DNA from: Cyprinodon diabolis
Lineage: Eukaryota > Chordata > Actinopteri > Cyprinodontiformes > Cyprinodontidae
Direction of reading: 5' to 3'
DNA: 64,000 bases
Assembly: GCA_030533445.1 (NCBI GenBank)
Contig: JARPUW010000261.1
Location: forward strand, 310,001 to 374,000
Shown here: piece by piece, positions 48,672 through 60,899 of the stretch
Layout of the letters: every line of letters begins with the position of its first letter
Position numbering within the stretch: the first letter of the stretch is position 1
Notes under the pieces: generated by a model
What the model was told of the DNA's origin: nothing
Databases searched by the model: none
Seen by the model: the letters and a program-made list of their open reading frames with translations, nothing else
Made by a program: the position numbers and the translations under genes

Positions 48672-51600
48672 ATGATTGCCAGAAAAGATCATGGCTGTAT
48701 CATTAATGGTTTGTCTGTTACAACTCCAGAGGCCAAAATGGCATTATCTCACTGTGAAAAGAGCGTTTTGGCCTCAACCTTCTGATTTGAAGCTTGGAAC
48801 CAAAAACATCTGCTCAAATCTACTTTATATTGTTAGTTTTCAGCTCTAGATGATTGCCAGAAAAGATCATGGCTGTATCATTAATGGTTTGTCTGTTACA
48901 ACTCCAGAGGCCAAAATGGCATTATCTCACTGTGAAATGAGCGTTTTGGCCTCAACTTCTGTTTTGAAGCTTGGAACCATAAACATCTGCTCAAATCTAC
49001 TTTATATTGTTAGTTTTCAGCTCTAGATGATTGCCAGAAAAGATCATGGCTGTATCATTAATGGTTTGTCTGTTACAACTCCAGAGGCCAAAATGGCATT
49101 ATCTCACTGTGAAATGAGCGTTTTGGCCTCAACTTCTGATTTCCAGCTTGGAAGCAAAAACATCTGCTCAAATCAACTTTATATTGTTAGTTTTCAGCTC
49201 TAGATGATTGCCAGAAAAGATCATGGGTGTATCATTAATGGTTTGTCTGTTACAATTCCAGAGGCCAAAATGGCATTATCTCACTGTGAAATGAGCGTTT
49301 TGGCCTCAACTTCTGATTTGAAGCTTGGAAGCAAAAACATCTGCTCAAATCTATTTTATATTGTTAGTTTTCAGCTCTAGATGATTGCCAGAAAAGATCA
49401 TGGCTGTATCATTAATGGTTTGTCTGTTACAACTCCAGAGGCCAAAATGGCATTATCTCACTGTGAAAAGAGCGTTTTGGCCTCAACCTTCTGATTTGAA
49501 GCTTGGAACCAAAAACATCTGCTCAAATCTACTTTATATTGTTAGTTTTCAGCTCTAGATGATTGCCAGAAAAGATCATGGCTGTATCATTAATGGTTTG
49601 TCTGTTACAACTCCAGAGGCCAAAATGGCATTATCTCACTGTGAAATGAGCGTTTTGGCCTCAACTTCTGTTTTGAAGCTTGGAAGCAAAAACATCTGCT
49701 CAAATCTACTTTATATTGTTAGTTTTCAGCTCTAGATGATTGCCAGAAAAGATCATGGCTGTATCATTAATGGTTTGTCTGTTACAACTCCAGAGGCCAA
49801 AATGGCATTATCTCACTGTGAAATGAGCGTTTTGGCCTCAACCTTCTGTTTTGAAGCTTGGAACCAAAAACATCTGCTCAAATCTACTTTATATTGTTAG
49901 TTTTCAGCTCTAGATGATTGCCAGAAAAGATCATGGCTGTATCATTAATGGTTTGTCTGTTACAACTCCAGAGGCCAAAATGGCATTATCTCACTGTGAA
50001 ATGAGCGTTTTGGCCTCAACTTCTGATTTGAAGCTTGGAAGCAAAAACATCTGCTCAAATCTACTTTATATTGTTAGTTTTCAGCTCTAGATGATTGCCA
50101 GAAAAGATCATGGCTGTATCATTAATGGTTTGTCTGTTACAACTCCAGAGGCCAAAATGGCATTATCTCACTGTGAAATGAGCGTTTTAGCCTCAACTTC
50201 TGATTTGAAGCTTGGAAGCAAAAACATCTGCTCAAATCTACTTTATATTGTTAGTTTTCAGCTCTAGATGATTACCAGAAAAGATCATGGCTGTATCATT
50301 AATGGTTTGTCTGTTACAACTCCAGAGGCCAAAATGGCATTATCTCACAGTGAAATGAGCGTTTTGGCCTCAACTTCTTATTTGAAGCTTGGAAGCAAAA
50401 ACATCTGCTCAAATCTACTTTATATTGTTAGTTTTCAGCTCTAGATGATTGCCAGAAAAGATCATGGCTGTATCATTAATGGTTTGTCTGTTACAACTCC
50501 AGAGGCCAAAATGGCATTATCTCACTGTGAAATGAGCGTTTTGGCCTCAACTTCTGATTTGAAGCTTGGAAGCAAAAACATCTGCGCAAATCTACTTTAT
50601 ATTGTTAGTTTTCAGCTCTAGATGATTGCCAGAAAAGATCATGGCTGTATCATTAATGGTTTGTCTGTTACAACTCCAGAGGCCAAAATGGCATTATCTC
50701 ACTGTGAAAGAGCGTTTTGGCCTCAACCTTCTGTTTTGAAGCTTGGAACCAAAAACATCTGCTCAAATCTACTTTATATTGTTAGTTTTCAGCTCTAGAT
50801 GATTGCCAGAAAAGATCATGGCTGTATCATTAATGGTTTGTCTGTTACAACTCCAGAGGCCAAAATGGCATTATCTCACTGTGAAATGAGCGTTTTGGCC
50901 TCAACCTTCTGTTTTGAAGCTTGGAACCAAAAACATCTGCTCAAATCTACTTTATATTGTTAGTTTTCAGCTCTAGATGATTGCCAGAAAAGATCATGGC
51001 TGTATCATTAATGGTTTGTCTGTTACAACTCCAGAGGCCAAAATGGCATTATCTCACTGTGAAATGAGCGTTTTGGCCTCAACTTCTGATTTGAAGCTTG
51101 GAACCAAAAACATCTGCTCAAATCTACTTTATATTGTTAGTTTTCAGCTCTAGATGATTGCCAGAAAAGATCATGGCTGTATCATTAATGGTTTGTCTGT
51201 TACAACTCCAGAGGCCAAAATGGCATTATCTCACTGTGAAATGAGCGTTTTGGCCTCAACTTCTGATTTGAAGCTTGGAAGCAAAAACATCTGCTCAAAT
51301 CTACTTTATATTGTTAGTTTTCAGCTCTAGATGATTGCCAGAAAAGATCATGGCTGTATCATTAATGGTTTGTCTGTTACAACTCCAGAGGCCAAAATGG
51401 CATTATCTCACTGTGAAATGAGCGTTTTGGCCTCAACTTCTGATTTGAAGCTTGGAAGCAAAAACATCTGCTCAAATCTACTTTATATTGTTAGTTTTCA
51501 GCTCTAGATGATTGCCAGAAAAGATCATGGCTGTATCATTAATGGTTTGTCTGTTACAACTCCAGAGGCCAAAATGGCATTATCTCACTGTGAAATGAGC

Positions 51601-54600
51601 GTTTTGGCCTCAACTTCTGTTTTGAAGCTTGGAACCATAAACATCTGCTCATATCTACTTTATATTGTAATTTTTCAGCTCTAGATGATTGCCAGAAAAG
51701 ATCATGGCTGTATCATTAATGGTTTGTCTGATACAACTCCAGAGGCCAAAATGGCATTATCTCACTGTGAAATGAGCGTTTTGTCCTCAACTTCTGTTTT
51801 GAAGCTTGGAACCAAAAACATCTGCTCAAATCTACTTTATATTGTTAGTTTTAAGCTCTAGATGATTGCCAGAAAAGATCATGGCTGTATCATTAATGGT
51901 TTGTCTGTTACAACTCCAGAGGCCAAAATGGTATTATCTCACTGTGAAATGACCGTTTTGGCCTCAACTTCTGTTTTGAAGCTTGGAACCAAAAACATCT
52001 GCTCAAATCTACTTTATATTGTTAGTTTTCAGCTCTAGATGATTGCCAGAAAAGATCATGGCTGTATCATTAATGGTTTGTCTGTTACAACTCCAGAGGC
52101 CAAAATGGTATTATCTCACTGTGAAATGAGCGTTTTGGCCTCAACTTCTGTTTTGAAGCTTGGAACCAAAAACATCTGCTCAAATCTACTTTATATTGTT
52201 AGTTTTCAGCTCTAGATGATTGCCAGAAAAGATCATGGCTGTATCATTAATGGTTTGTCCGTTACAACTCCAGAGGCCAAAATGGCATTATCTCACTGTG
52301 AAAAGAGCGTTTTGGCCTCAACTTCTGTTTTGAAGCTTGGAACCAAAAACATCTGCTCAAATCTACTTTATATTGTTAGTTTTAAGCTCTAGATGATTGC
52401 CAGAAAAGATCATGGCTGTATCATTAATGGTTTGTCTGTTACAACTCCAGAGGCCAAAATGGTATTATCTCACTGTGAAATGAGCGTTTTGGCCTCAACT
52501 TCTGTTTTGAAGCTTGGAAGCAAAAACATCTGCTCAAATCTACTTTATATTGTTAGTTTTCAGCTCTAGATGATTGCCAGAAAAGATCATGGCTGTATCA
52601 TTAATGGTTTGTCCGTTACAACTCCAGAGGCCAAAATGGCATTATCTCACTGTGAAAAGAGCGTTTTGGCCTCAACTTCTGTTTTGAAGCTTGGAACCAA
52701 AAACATCTGCTCAAATCTATTTTATATTGTTAGTTTTCAGCTCTAGATGATTGCCAGAAAAGATCATGGCTGTATCATTAATGGTTTGTCTGTTACAACT
52801 CCAGAGGCCAAAATGGCATTATCTCACTGTGAAAAGAGCGTTTTGGCCTCAACCTTCTGATTTGAAGCTTGGAACCAAAAACATCTGCTCAAATCTACTT
52901 TATATTGTTAGTTTTCAGCTCTAGATGATTGCCAGAAAAGATCATGGCTGTATCATTAATGGTTTGTCTGTTACAACTCCAGAGGCCAAAATGGCATTAT
53001 CTCACTGTGAAATGAGCGTTTTGGCCTCAACTTCTGTTTTGAAGCTTGGAACCATAAACATCTGCTCAAATCTACTTTATATTGTTAGTTTTCAGCTCTA
53101 GATGATTGCCAGAAAAGATCATGGCTGTATCATTAATGGTTTGTCTGTTACAACTCCAGAGGCCAAAATGGCATTATCTCACTGTGAAATGAGCGTTTTG
53201 GCCTCAACTTCTGATTTCCAGCTTGGAAGCAAAAACATCTGCTCAAATCAACTTTATATTGTTAGTTTTCAGCTCTAGATGATTGCCAGAAAAGATCATG
53301 GGTGTATCATTAATGGTTTGTCTGTTACAATTCCAGAGGCCAAAATGGCATTATCTCACTGTGAAATGAGCGTTTTGGCCTCAACTTCTGATTTGAAGCT
53401 TGGAAGCAAAAACATCTGCTCAAATCTATTTTATATTGTTAGTTTTCAGCTCTAGATGATTTCCAGAAAAGATCATGGCTGTATCATTAATGGTTTGTCT
53501 GTTACAACTCCAGAGGCCAAAATGGCATTATCTCACTGTGAAAAGAGCGTTTTGGCCTCAACCTTCTGATTTGAAGCTTGGAACCAAAAACATCTGCTCA
53601 AATCTACTTTATATTGTTAGTTTTCAGCTCTAGATGATTGCCAGAAAAGATCATGGCTGTATCATTAATGGTTTGTCTGTTACAACTCCAGAGGCCAAAA
53701 TGGCATTATCTCACTGTGAAATGAGCGTTTTGGCCTCAACTTCTGTTTTGAAGCTTGGAACCATAAACATCTGCTCAAATCTACTTTATATTGTTAGTTT
53801 TCAGCTCTAGATGATTGCCAGAAAAGATCATGGCTGTATCATTAATGGTTTGTCTGTTACAACTCCAGAGGCCAAAATGGCATTATCTCACTGTGAAATG
53901 AGCGTTTTGGCCTCAACTTCTGATTTCCTGCTTGGAAGCAAAAACATCTGCTCAAATCTACTTTATATTGTTAGTTTTCAGCTCTAGATGATTGCCAGAA
54001 AACATCATGGCTGTATCATTAATGGTTTGTCTGTTACAACTCCAGAGGCCAAAATGGCATTATCTCACTGTGAAATGAGCGTTTTGGCCTCAACTTCTGA
54101 TTTGAAGCTTGGAAGCAAAAACATCTGCTCAAATCTACTTTATATTGTTAGTTTTCAGCTCTAGATGATTGCCAGAAAAGATCATGGCTGTATCATTAAT
54201 GGTTTGTCTGTTACAACTCCAGAGGCCAAAATGGCATTATCTCACTGTGAAATAAGCGTTTTGGCATCAACTTCTGTTTTGAAGCTTGGAACCAAAAACA
54301 TCTGCTCAAATCTACTTTATATTGTTAGTTTTCAGCTCTAGATGATTGCCAGAAAAGATCATGGCTGTATCATTAATGGTTTGTCTGTTACAACTCCAGA
54401 GGCCAAAATGGCATTATCTCACTGTGAAATGAGCGTTTTGGCCTCAACTTCTGTTTTGAAGCTTGGAACCATAAACATCTGCTCATATCTACTTTATATT
54501 GTAATTTTTCAGCTCTAGATGATTGCCAGAAAAGATCATGGCTGTATCATTAATGGTTTGTCTGATACAACTCCAGAGGCCAAAATGGCATTATCTCACT

Positions 54601-54695
54601 GTGAAATGAGCGTTTTGTCCTCAACTTCTGTTTTGAAGCTTGGAACCATAAACATCTGCTCATATCTACTTTATATTGTTAGTTTTCAGCTCTAG
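48672..54695. repeat. 34-mer higher-order repeat (6,024 bp)
   Basis: Second copy of the zone 9 HOR, lacking the unit corresponding to 45,130-45,306. H markers sit 6,024 bp from their partners (47,194 and 53,218). TCTGATAC units are at 51,685 and 54,519, and the module is at 51,862-52,746. Private differences include GACCG near 51,952 and TTTCCTGC at 53,927, where the partner has TTTCCAGC. The H unit at 49,143 has AAATCAAC where its partner at 42,942 has AAATCTAC. Confidence 0.94.
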
Positions 54696-56647
54696 ATGAT
54701 TGCCAGAAAAGATCATGGCTGTATCATTAATGGTTTGTCTGTTACAACTCCAGAGGCCAAAATGGCATTATCTCACTGTGAAATGAGCGTTTTGGCCTCA
54801 ACTTCTGATTTGAAGCTTGGAAGCAAAAACATCTGCTCAAATCTACTTTATATTGTTAGTTTTCAGCTCTAGATGATTTCCAGAAAAGATCATGGCTGTA
54901 TCATTAATGGTTTGTCTGTTACAACTCCAGAGACCAAAATGGCATTATCTCATTGTGAAATGAGCGTTTTGGCCTCAACTTCTGATTTGAAGCTTGGAAG
55001 CAAAAACATCTGCTCAAATCTACTTTATATTGTTAGTTTTCAGCTCTAGATGATTGCCAGAAAAGATCATGGCTGTATCATTAATGGTTTGTCTGTTACA
55101 ACTCCAGAGGCCAAAATGGCATTATCTCACAGTGAAATGAGCGTTTTGGCCTCAACTTCTGATTTGAAGCTTGGAAGGAAAAACATCTGCTCAAATCTAC
55201 TTTATATTGTTAGTTTTCAGCTCTAGATGATTGCCAGAAAAGATCATGGCTGTATCATTAATGGTTTGTCTGTTACAACTCCAGAGGCCAAAATGGCATT
55301 ATCTCACTGTGAAAAGAGCGTTTTGGCCTCAACCTTCTGTTTTGAAGCTTGGAAGCAAAATCATCTGCTCAAATCTACTTTATATTGTTAGTTTTCAGCT
55401 CTAGATGATTGCCAGAAAAGATTATGGCTGTATCATTAATGGTTTGTCTGTTACAACTCCAGAGGCCAAAATGGCATTATCTCACTGTGAAAAGAGCGTT
55501 TTGGCCTCAACCTTCTGTTTTGAAGCTTGGAACCAAAAACATCTGCTCAAATCTACTTTATATTGTTAGTTTTCAGCTCTAGATGATTGCCAGAAAAGAT
55601 CATGGCTGTATCATTAATGGTTTGTCTGTTACAACTCCAGAGGCCAAAATGCCATTATCTCACTGTGAAATGAGCGTTTTGGCCTCAACTTCTGATTTGA
55701 AGCTTGGAAGCAAAAACATCTGCTCAAATCTACTTTATATTGTTAGTTTTCAGCTCTAGATGATTGCCAGAAAAGATCATGGCTGTATCATTAATGGTTT
55801 GTCTGTTACAACTCCAGAGGCCAAAATGGCATTATCTCACTGTGAAAAGAGCGTTTTGGCCTCAACCTTCTGATTTGAAGCTTGGAAGCAAAAACATCTG
55901 CTCAAATCTACTTTATATTGTTAGTTTTCAGCTCTAGATGATTGCCAGAAAAGATTATGGCTGTATCATTAATGGTTTGTCTGTTACAACTCCAGAGGCC
56001 AAAATGGCATTATCTCACTGTGAAAAGAGCGTTTTGGCCTCAACCTTCTGTTTTGAAGCTTGGAAGCAAAAACATCTGCTCAAATCTACTTTATATTGTT
56101 AGTTTTCAGCTCTAGATGATTGCCAGAAAAGATTATGGCTGTATCATTAATGGTTTGTCTGTTACAACTCCAGAGGCCAAAATGGCATTATCTCACTGTG
56201 AAAAGAGCGTTTTGGCCTCAACCTTCTGTTTTGAAGCTTGGAACCAAAAACATCTGCTCAAATCTACTTTATATTGTTAGTTTTCAGCTCTAGATGATTG
56301 CCAGAAAAGATCATGGCTGTATCATTAATGGTTTGTCTGTTACAACTCCAGAGGCCAAAATGGCATTATCTCACTGTGAAATGAGCGTTTTGGCCTCAAC
56401 TTCTGATCTGAAGCTTGGAAGCAAAAACATCTGCTCAAATCTACTTTATATTGTTAGTTTTCAGCTCTAGATGATTGCCAGAAAAGATCATGGCTGTATC
56501 ATTAATGGTTTGTCTGTTACAACTCCAGAGGCCAAAATTGCATTATCTCACTGTGAAATGAGCGTTTTGGCCTCAACTTCTGATTTGAAGCTTGGAAGCA
56601 AAAACATCTGCTCAAATCTACTTTATATTGTTAGTTTTCAGCTCTAG
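54696..56647. repeat. Eleven diverged monomers without clear HOR
   Basis: Units: A; a GATTTCC-start unit with AGAGACC and CATTGTG (54,873); CACAGTG with GGAAGGAAAAAC (55,050); B with AAATCATC (55,227); GATTATGG-B; A with AAAATGCC; B' with AGC; GATTATGG-B with AGC; GATTATGG-B; A with GATCTGAAG (56,294); and A with AAAATTGC (56,471). The 54,873 unit recurs at 60,900 and 63,202, and the AAAATTGC change recurs at 61,431 and 63,910. The block is therefore related to zone 12 although it does not repeat in order. Confidence 0.84.
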
Positions 56648-58773
56648 ATGATTGCCAGAAAAGATCATGGCTGTATCATTAATGGTTTGTCTGTTACAAC
56701 TCCAGAGGCCAAAATGCCATTATCTCACTGTGAAATGAGCGTTTTGGCCTCAACTTCTGATTTTAAGCTTGGAAGCAAAAACATCTGCTCAAATCTACTT
56801 TATATTGTTAGTTTTCAGCTCTAGATGATTGCCAGAAAAGATCATGGCTGTATCATTAATGGTTTGTCTGTTACAACTCCAGAGGCCAAAATGGCATTAT
56901 CTCACTGTGAAAAGAGCGTTTTGGCCTCAACCTTCTGTTTTGAAGCTTGGAACCAAAAACATCTGCTCAAATCTACTTTATATTGTTAGTTTTCAGCTCT
57001 AGATGATTGCCAGAAAAGATTATGGCTGTATCATTAATGGTTTGTCTGTTACAACTCCAGAGGCCAAAATGGAATTATCTCACTGTGAAATGAGCGTTTT
57101 GGCCTCAACTTCTGTTTTGAAGCTTGGAACCATAAACATCTGCTCAAATCTACTTTATATTGTTAGTTTTCAGCTCTAGATGATTGCCAGAAAAGATCAT
57201 GGCTGTATCATTAATGGTTTGTCCGTTACAACTCCAGAGGCCAAAATGGCATTATCTCACTGTGAAATGAGCGTTTTGGCCTCAACTTCTGATTTGAAGC
57301 TTGGAAGCAAAAACATCTGCTCAAATCTACTTTATATTGTTAGTTTTCAGCTCTAGATGATTGCCAGAAAAGATCATGGCTGTATCATTAATGGTTTGTC
57401 TGTTACAACTCCAGAGGCCAAAATGGCATTATCTCACTGTGAAAAGAGCGTTTTGGCCTCAACTTCTGTTTTGAAGCTTGGAACCAAAAACATCTGCTCA
57501 AATCTACTTTATATTGTTAGTTTTCAGCTCTAGATGATTGCCAGAAAAGATCATGGCTGTATCATTAATGGTTTGTCTGTAACAACTCCAGAGGCCAAAA
57601 TGGCATTATCTCACTGTGAAATGAGCGTTTTGGCCTCAACTTCTGATTTGAAGCTTGGAAGCAAAAACATCTGCTCAAATCTATTTTATATTGTTAGTTT
57701 TCAGCTCTAGATGATTGCCAGAAAAGATTATGGCTGTATCATTAATGGTTTGTCTGTTACAACTCCAGAGGCCAAAATGGCATTATCTCACTGTGAAATG
57801 AGCGTTTTGGCCTCAACTTCTGATTTGAAGCTTGGAAGCAAAAACATCTGCTCAAATCTACTTTATATTGTTAGTTTTCAGCTCTAGATGATTGCCAGAA
57901 AAGATCATGGCTGTATCATTAATGGTTTGTCTGTTACAACTCCAGAGGCCAAAATGGCATTATCTCACTGTGAAAAGAGCGTTTTGGCCTCAACCTTCTG
58001 ATTTGAAGCTTGGAACCAAAAACATCTGCTCAAATCTACTTTATATTGTTAGTTTTCAGCTCTAGATGATTGCCAGAAAAGATCATGGCTGTATCATTAA
58101 TGGTTTGTCTGTTACAACTCCAGAGGCCAAAATGGCATTATCTCACTGTGAAATGAGCGTTTTGGCCTCAACTTCTGTTTTGAAGCTTGGAACCATAAAC
58201 ATCTGCTCAAATCTACTTTATATTGTTAGTTTTCAGCTCTAGATGATTGCCAGAAAAGATCATGGCTGTATCATTAATGGTTTGTCTGTTACAACTCCAG
58301 AGGCCAAAATGGCATTATCTCACTGTGAAATGAGCGTTTTGGCCTCAACTTCTGATTTCCAGCTTGGAAGCAAAAACATCTGCTCAAATCTACTTTATAT
58401 TGTTAGTTTTCAGCTCTAGATGATTGCCAGAAAACATCATGGCTGTATCATTAATGGTTTGTCTGTTACAACTCCAGAGGCCAAAATGGCATTATCTCAC
58501 TGTGAAATGAGCGTTTTGGCCTCAACTTCTGATTTGAAGCTTGGAAGCAAAAACATCTGCTCAAATCTACTTTATATTGTTAGTTTTCAGCTCTAGATGA
58601 TTGCCAGAAAAGATCATGGCTGTATCATTAATGGTTTGTCTGTTACAACTCCAGAGGCCAAAATGGCATTATCTCACTGTGAAATGAGCGTTTTGGCCTC
58701 AACTTCTGATTTGAAGCTTGGAAGCAAAAACATCTGCTCAAATCTACTTTATATTGTTAGTTTTCAGCTCTAG
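56648..58773. repeat. 12-mer higher-order repeat, copy 1 (2,126 bp)
   Basis: Twelve units: AAAATGCC-A with TTTTAAGC; B; GATTATGG-C with GGAATTAT; D; a T89A unit with GTTTTG-ACC and no extra C; A with TCTGTAAC and C151T; GATTATGG-A; B'; C; H; CATCATGG-A; and A. Markers GGAATTAT (57,073 and 59,199) and AAAATGCC (56,717 and 58,843) are 2,126 bp apart. The two extra bases over 12 x 177 come from B and B'. Confidence 0.95.
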
Positions 58774-60899
58774 ATGATTGCCAGAAAAGATCATGGCTGT
58801 ATCATTAATGGTTTGTCTGTTACAACTCCAGAGGCCAAAATGCCATTATCTCACTGTGAAATGAGCGTTTTGGCCTCAACTTCTGATTTTAAGCTTGGAA
58901 GCAAAAACATCTGCTCAAATCTACTTTATATTGTTAGTTTTCAGCTCTAGATGATTGCCAGAAAAGATCATGGCTGTATCATTAATGGTTTGTCTGTTAC
59001 AACTCCAGAGGCCAAAATGGCATTATCTCACTGTGAAAAGAGCGTTTTGGACTCAACCTTCTGTTTTGAAGCTTGGAACCAAAAACATCTGCTCAAATCT
59101 ACTTTATATTGTTAGTTTTCAGCTCTAGATGATTGCCAGAAAAGATTATGGCTGTATCATTAATGGTTTGTCTGTTACAACTCCAGAGGCCAAAATGGAA
59201 TTATCTCACTGTGAAATGAGCGTTTTGGCCTCAACTTCTGTTTTGAAGCTTGGAACCATAAACATCTGCTCAAATCTACTTTATATTGTTAGTTTTCAGC
59301 TCTAGATGATTGCCAGAAAAGATCATGGCTGTATCATTAATGGTTTGTCCGTTACAACTCCAGAGGCCAAAATGGCATTATCTCACTGTGAAATGAGCGT
59401 TTTGGCCTCAACTTCTGATTTGAAGCTTGGAAGCAAAAACATCTGCTCAAATCTACTTTATATTGTTAGTTTTCAGCTCTAGATGATTGCCAGAAAAGAT
59501 CATGGCTGTATCATTAATGGTTTGTCTGTTACAACTCCAGAGGCCAAAATGGCATTATCTCACTGTGAAAAGAGCGTTTTGGCCTCAACTTCTGTTTTGA
59601 AGCTTGGAACCAAAAACATCTGCTCAAATCTACTTTATATTGTTAGTTTTCAGCTCTAGATGATTGCCAGAAAAGATCATGGCTGTATCATTAATGGTTT
59701 GTCTGTAACAACTCCAGAGGCCAAAATGGCATTATCTCACTGTGAAATGAGCGTTTTGGCCTCAACTTCTGATTTGAAGCTTGGAAGCAAAAACATCTGC
59801 TCAAATCTATTTTATATTGTTAGTTTTCAGCTCTAGATGATTGCCAGAAAAGATTATGGCTGTATCATTAATGGTTTGTCTGTTACAACTCCAGAGGCCA
59901 AAATGGCATTATCTCACTGTGAAATGAGCGTTTTGGCCTCAACTTCTGATTTGAAGCTTGGAAGCAAAAACATCTGCTCAAATCTACTTTATATTGTTAG
60001 TTTTCAGCTCTAGATGATTGCCAGAAAAGATCATGGCTGTATCATTAATGGTTTGTCTGTTACAACTCCAGAGGCCAAAATGGCATTATCTCACTGTGAA
60101 AAGAGCGTTTTGGCCTCAACCTTCTGATTTGAAGCTTGGAACCAAAAACATCTGCTCAAATCTACTTTATATTGTTAGTTTTCAGCTCTAGATGATTGCC
60201 AGAAAAGATCATGGCTGTATCATTAATGGTTTGTCTGTTACAACTCCAGAGGCCAAAATGGCATTATCTCACTGTGAAATGAGCGTTTTGGCCTCAACTT
60301 CTGTTTTGAAGCTTGGAACCATAAACATCTGCTCAAATCTACTTTATATTGTTAGTTTTCAGCTCTAGATGATTGCCAGAAAAGATCATGGCTGTATCAT
60401 TAATGGTTTGTCTGTTACAACTCCAGAGGCCAAAATGGCATTATCTCACTGTGAAATGAGCGTTTTGGCCTCAACTTCTGATTTCCAGCTTGGAAGCAAA
60501 AACATCTGCTCAAATCTACTTTATATTGTTAGTTTTCAGCTCTAGATGATTGCCAGAAAACATCATGGCTGTATCATTAATGGTTTGTCTGTTACAACTC
60601 CAGAGGCCAAAATGGCATTATCTCACTGTGAAATGAGCGTTTTGGCCTCAACTTCTGATTTGAAGCTTGGAAGCAAAAACATCTGCTCAAATCTACTTTA
60701 TATTGTTAGTTTTCAGCTCTAGATGATTGCCAGAAAAGATCATGGCTGTATCATTAATGGTTTGTCTGTTACAACTCCAGAGGCCAAAATGGCATTATCT
60801 CACTGTGAAATGAGCGTTTTGGCCTCAACTTCTGATTTGAAGCTTGGAAGCAAAAACATCTGCTCAAATCTACTTTATATTGTTAGTTTTCAACTCTAG
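58774..60899. repeat. 12-mer higher-order repeat, copy 2 (2,126 bp)
   Basis: Same order as the previous copy, ending exactly where the GATTTCC-start unit at 60,900 begins. Differences noticed are GGACTCAACC near 59,050, where the partner has GGCCTCAACC, and TTTCAACTCTAG at the end of the last unit near 60,890. The first difference breaks the right arm of that unit's dyad. Confidence 0.95.
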
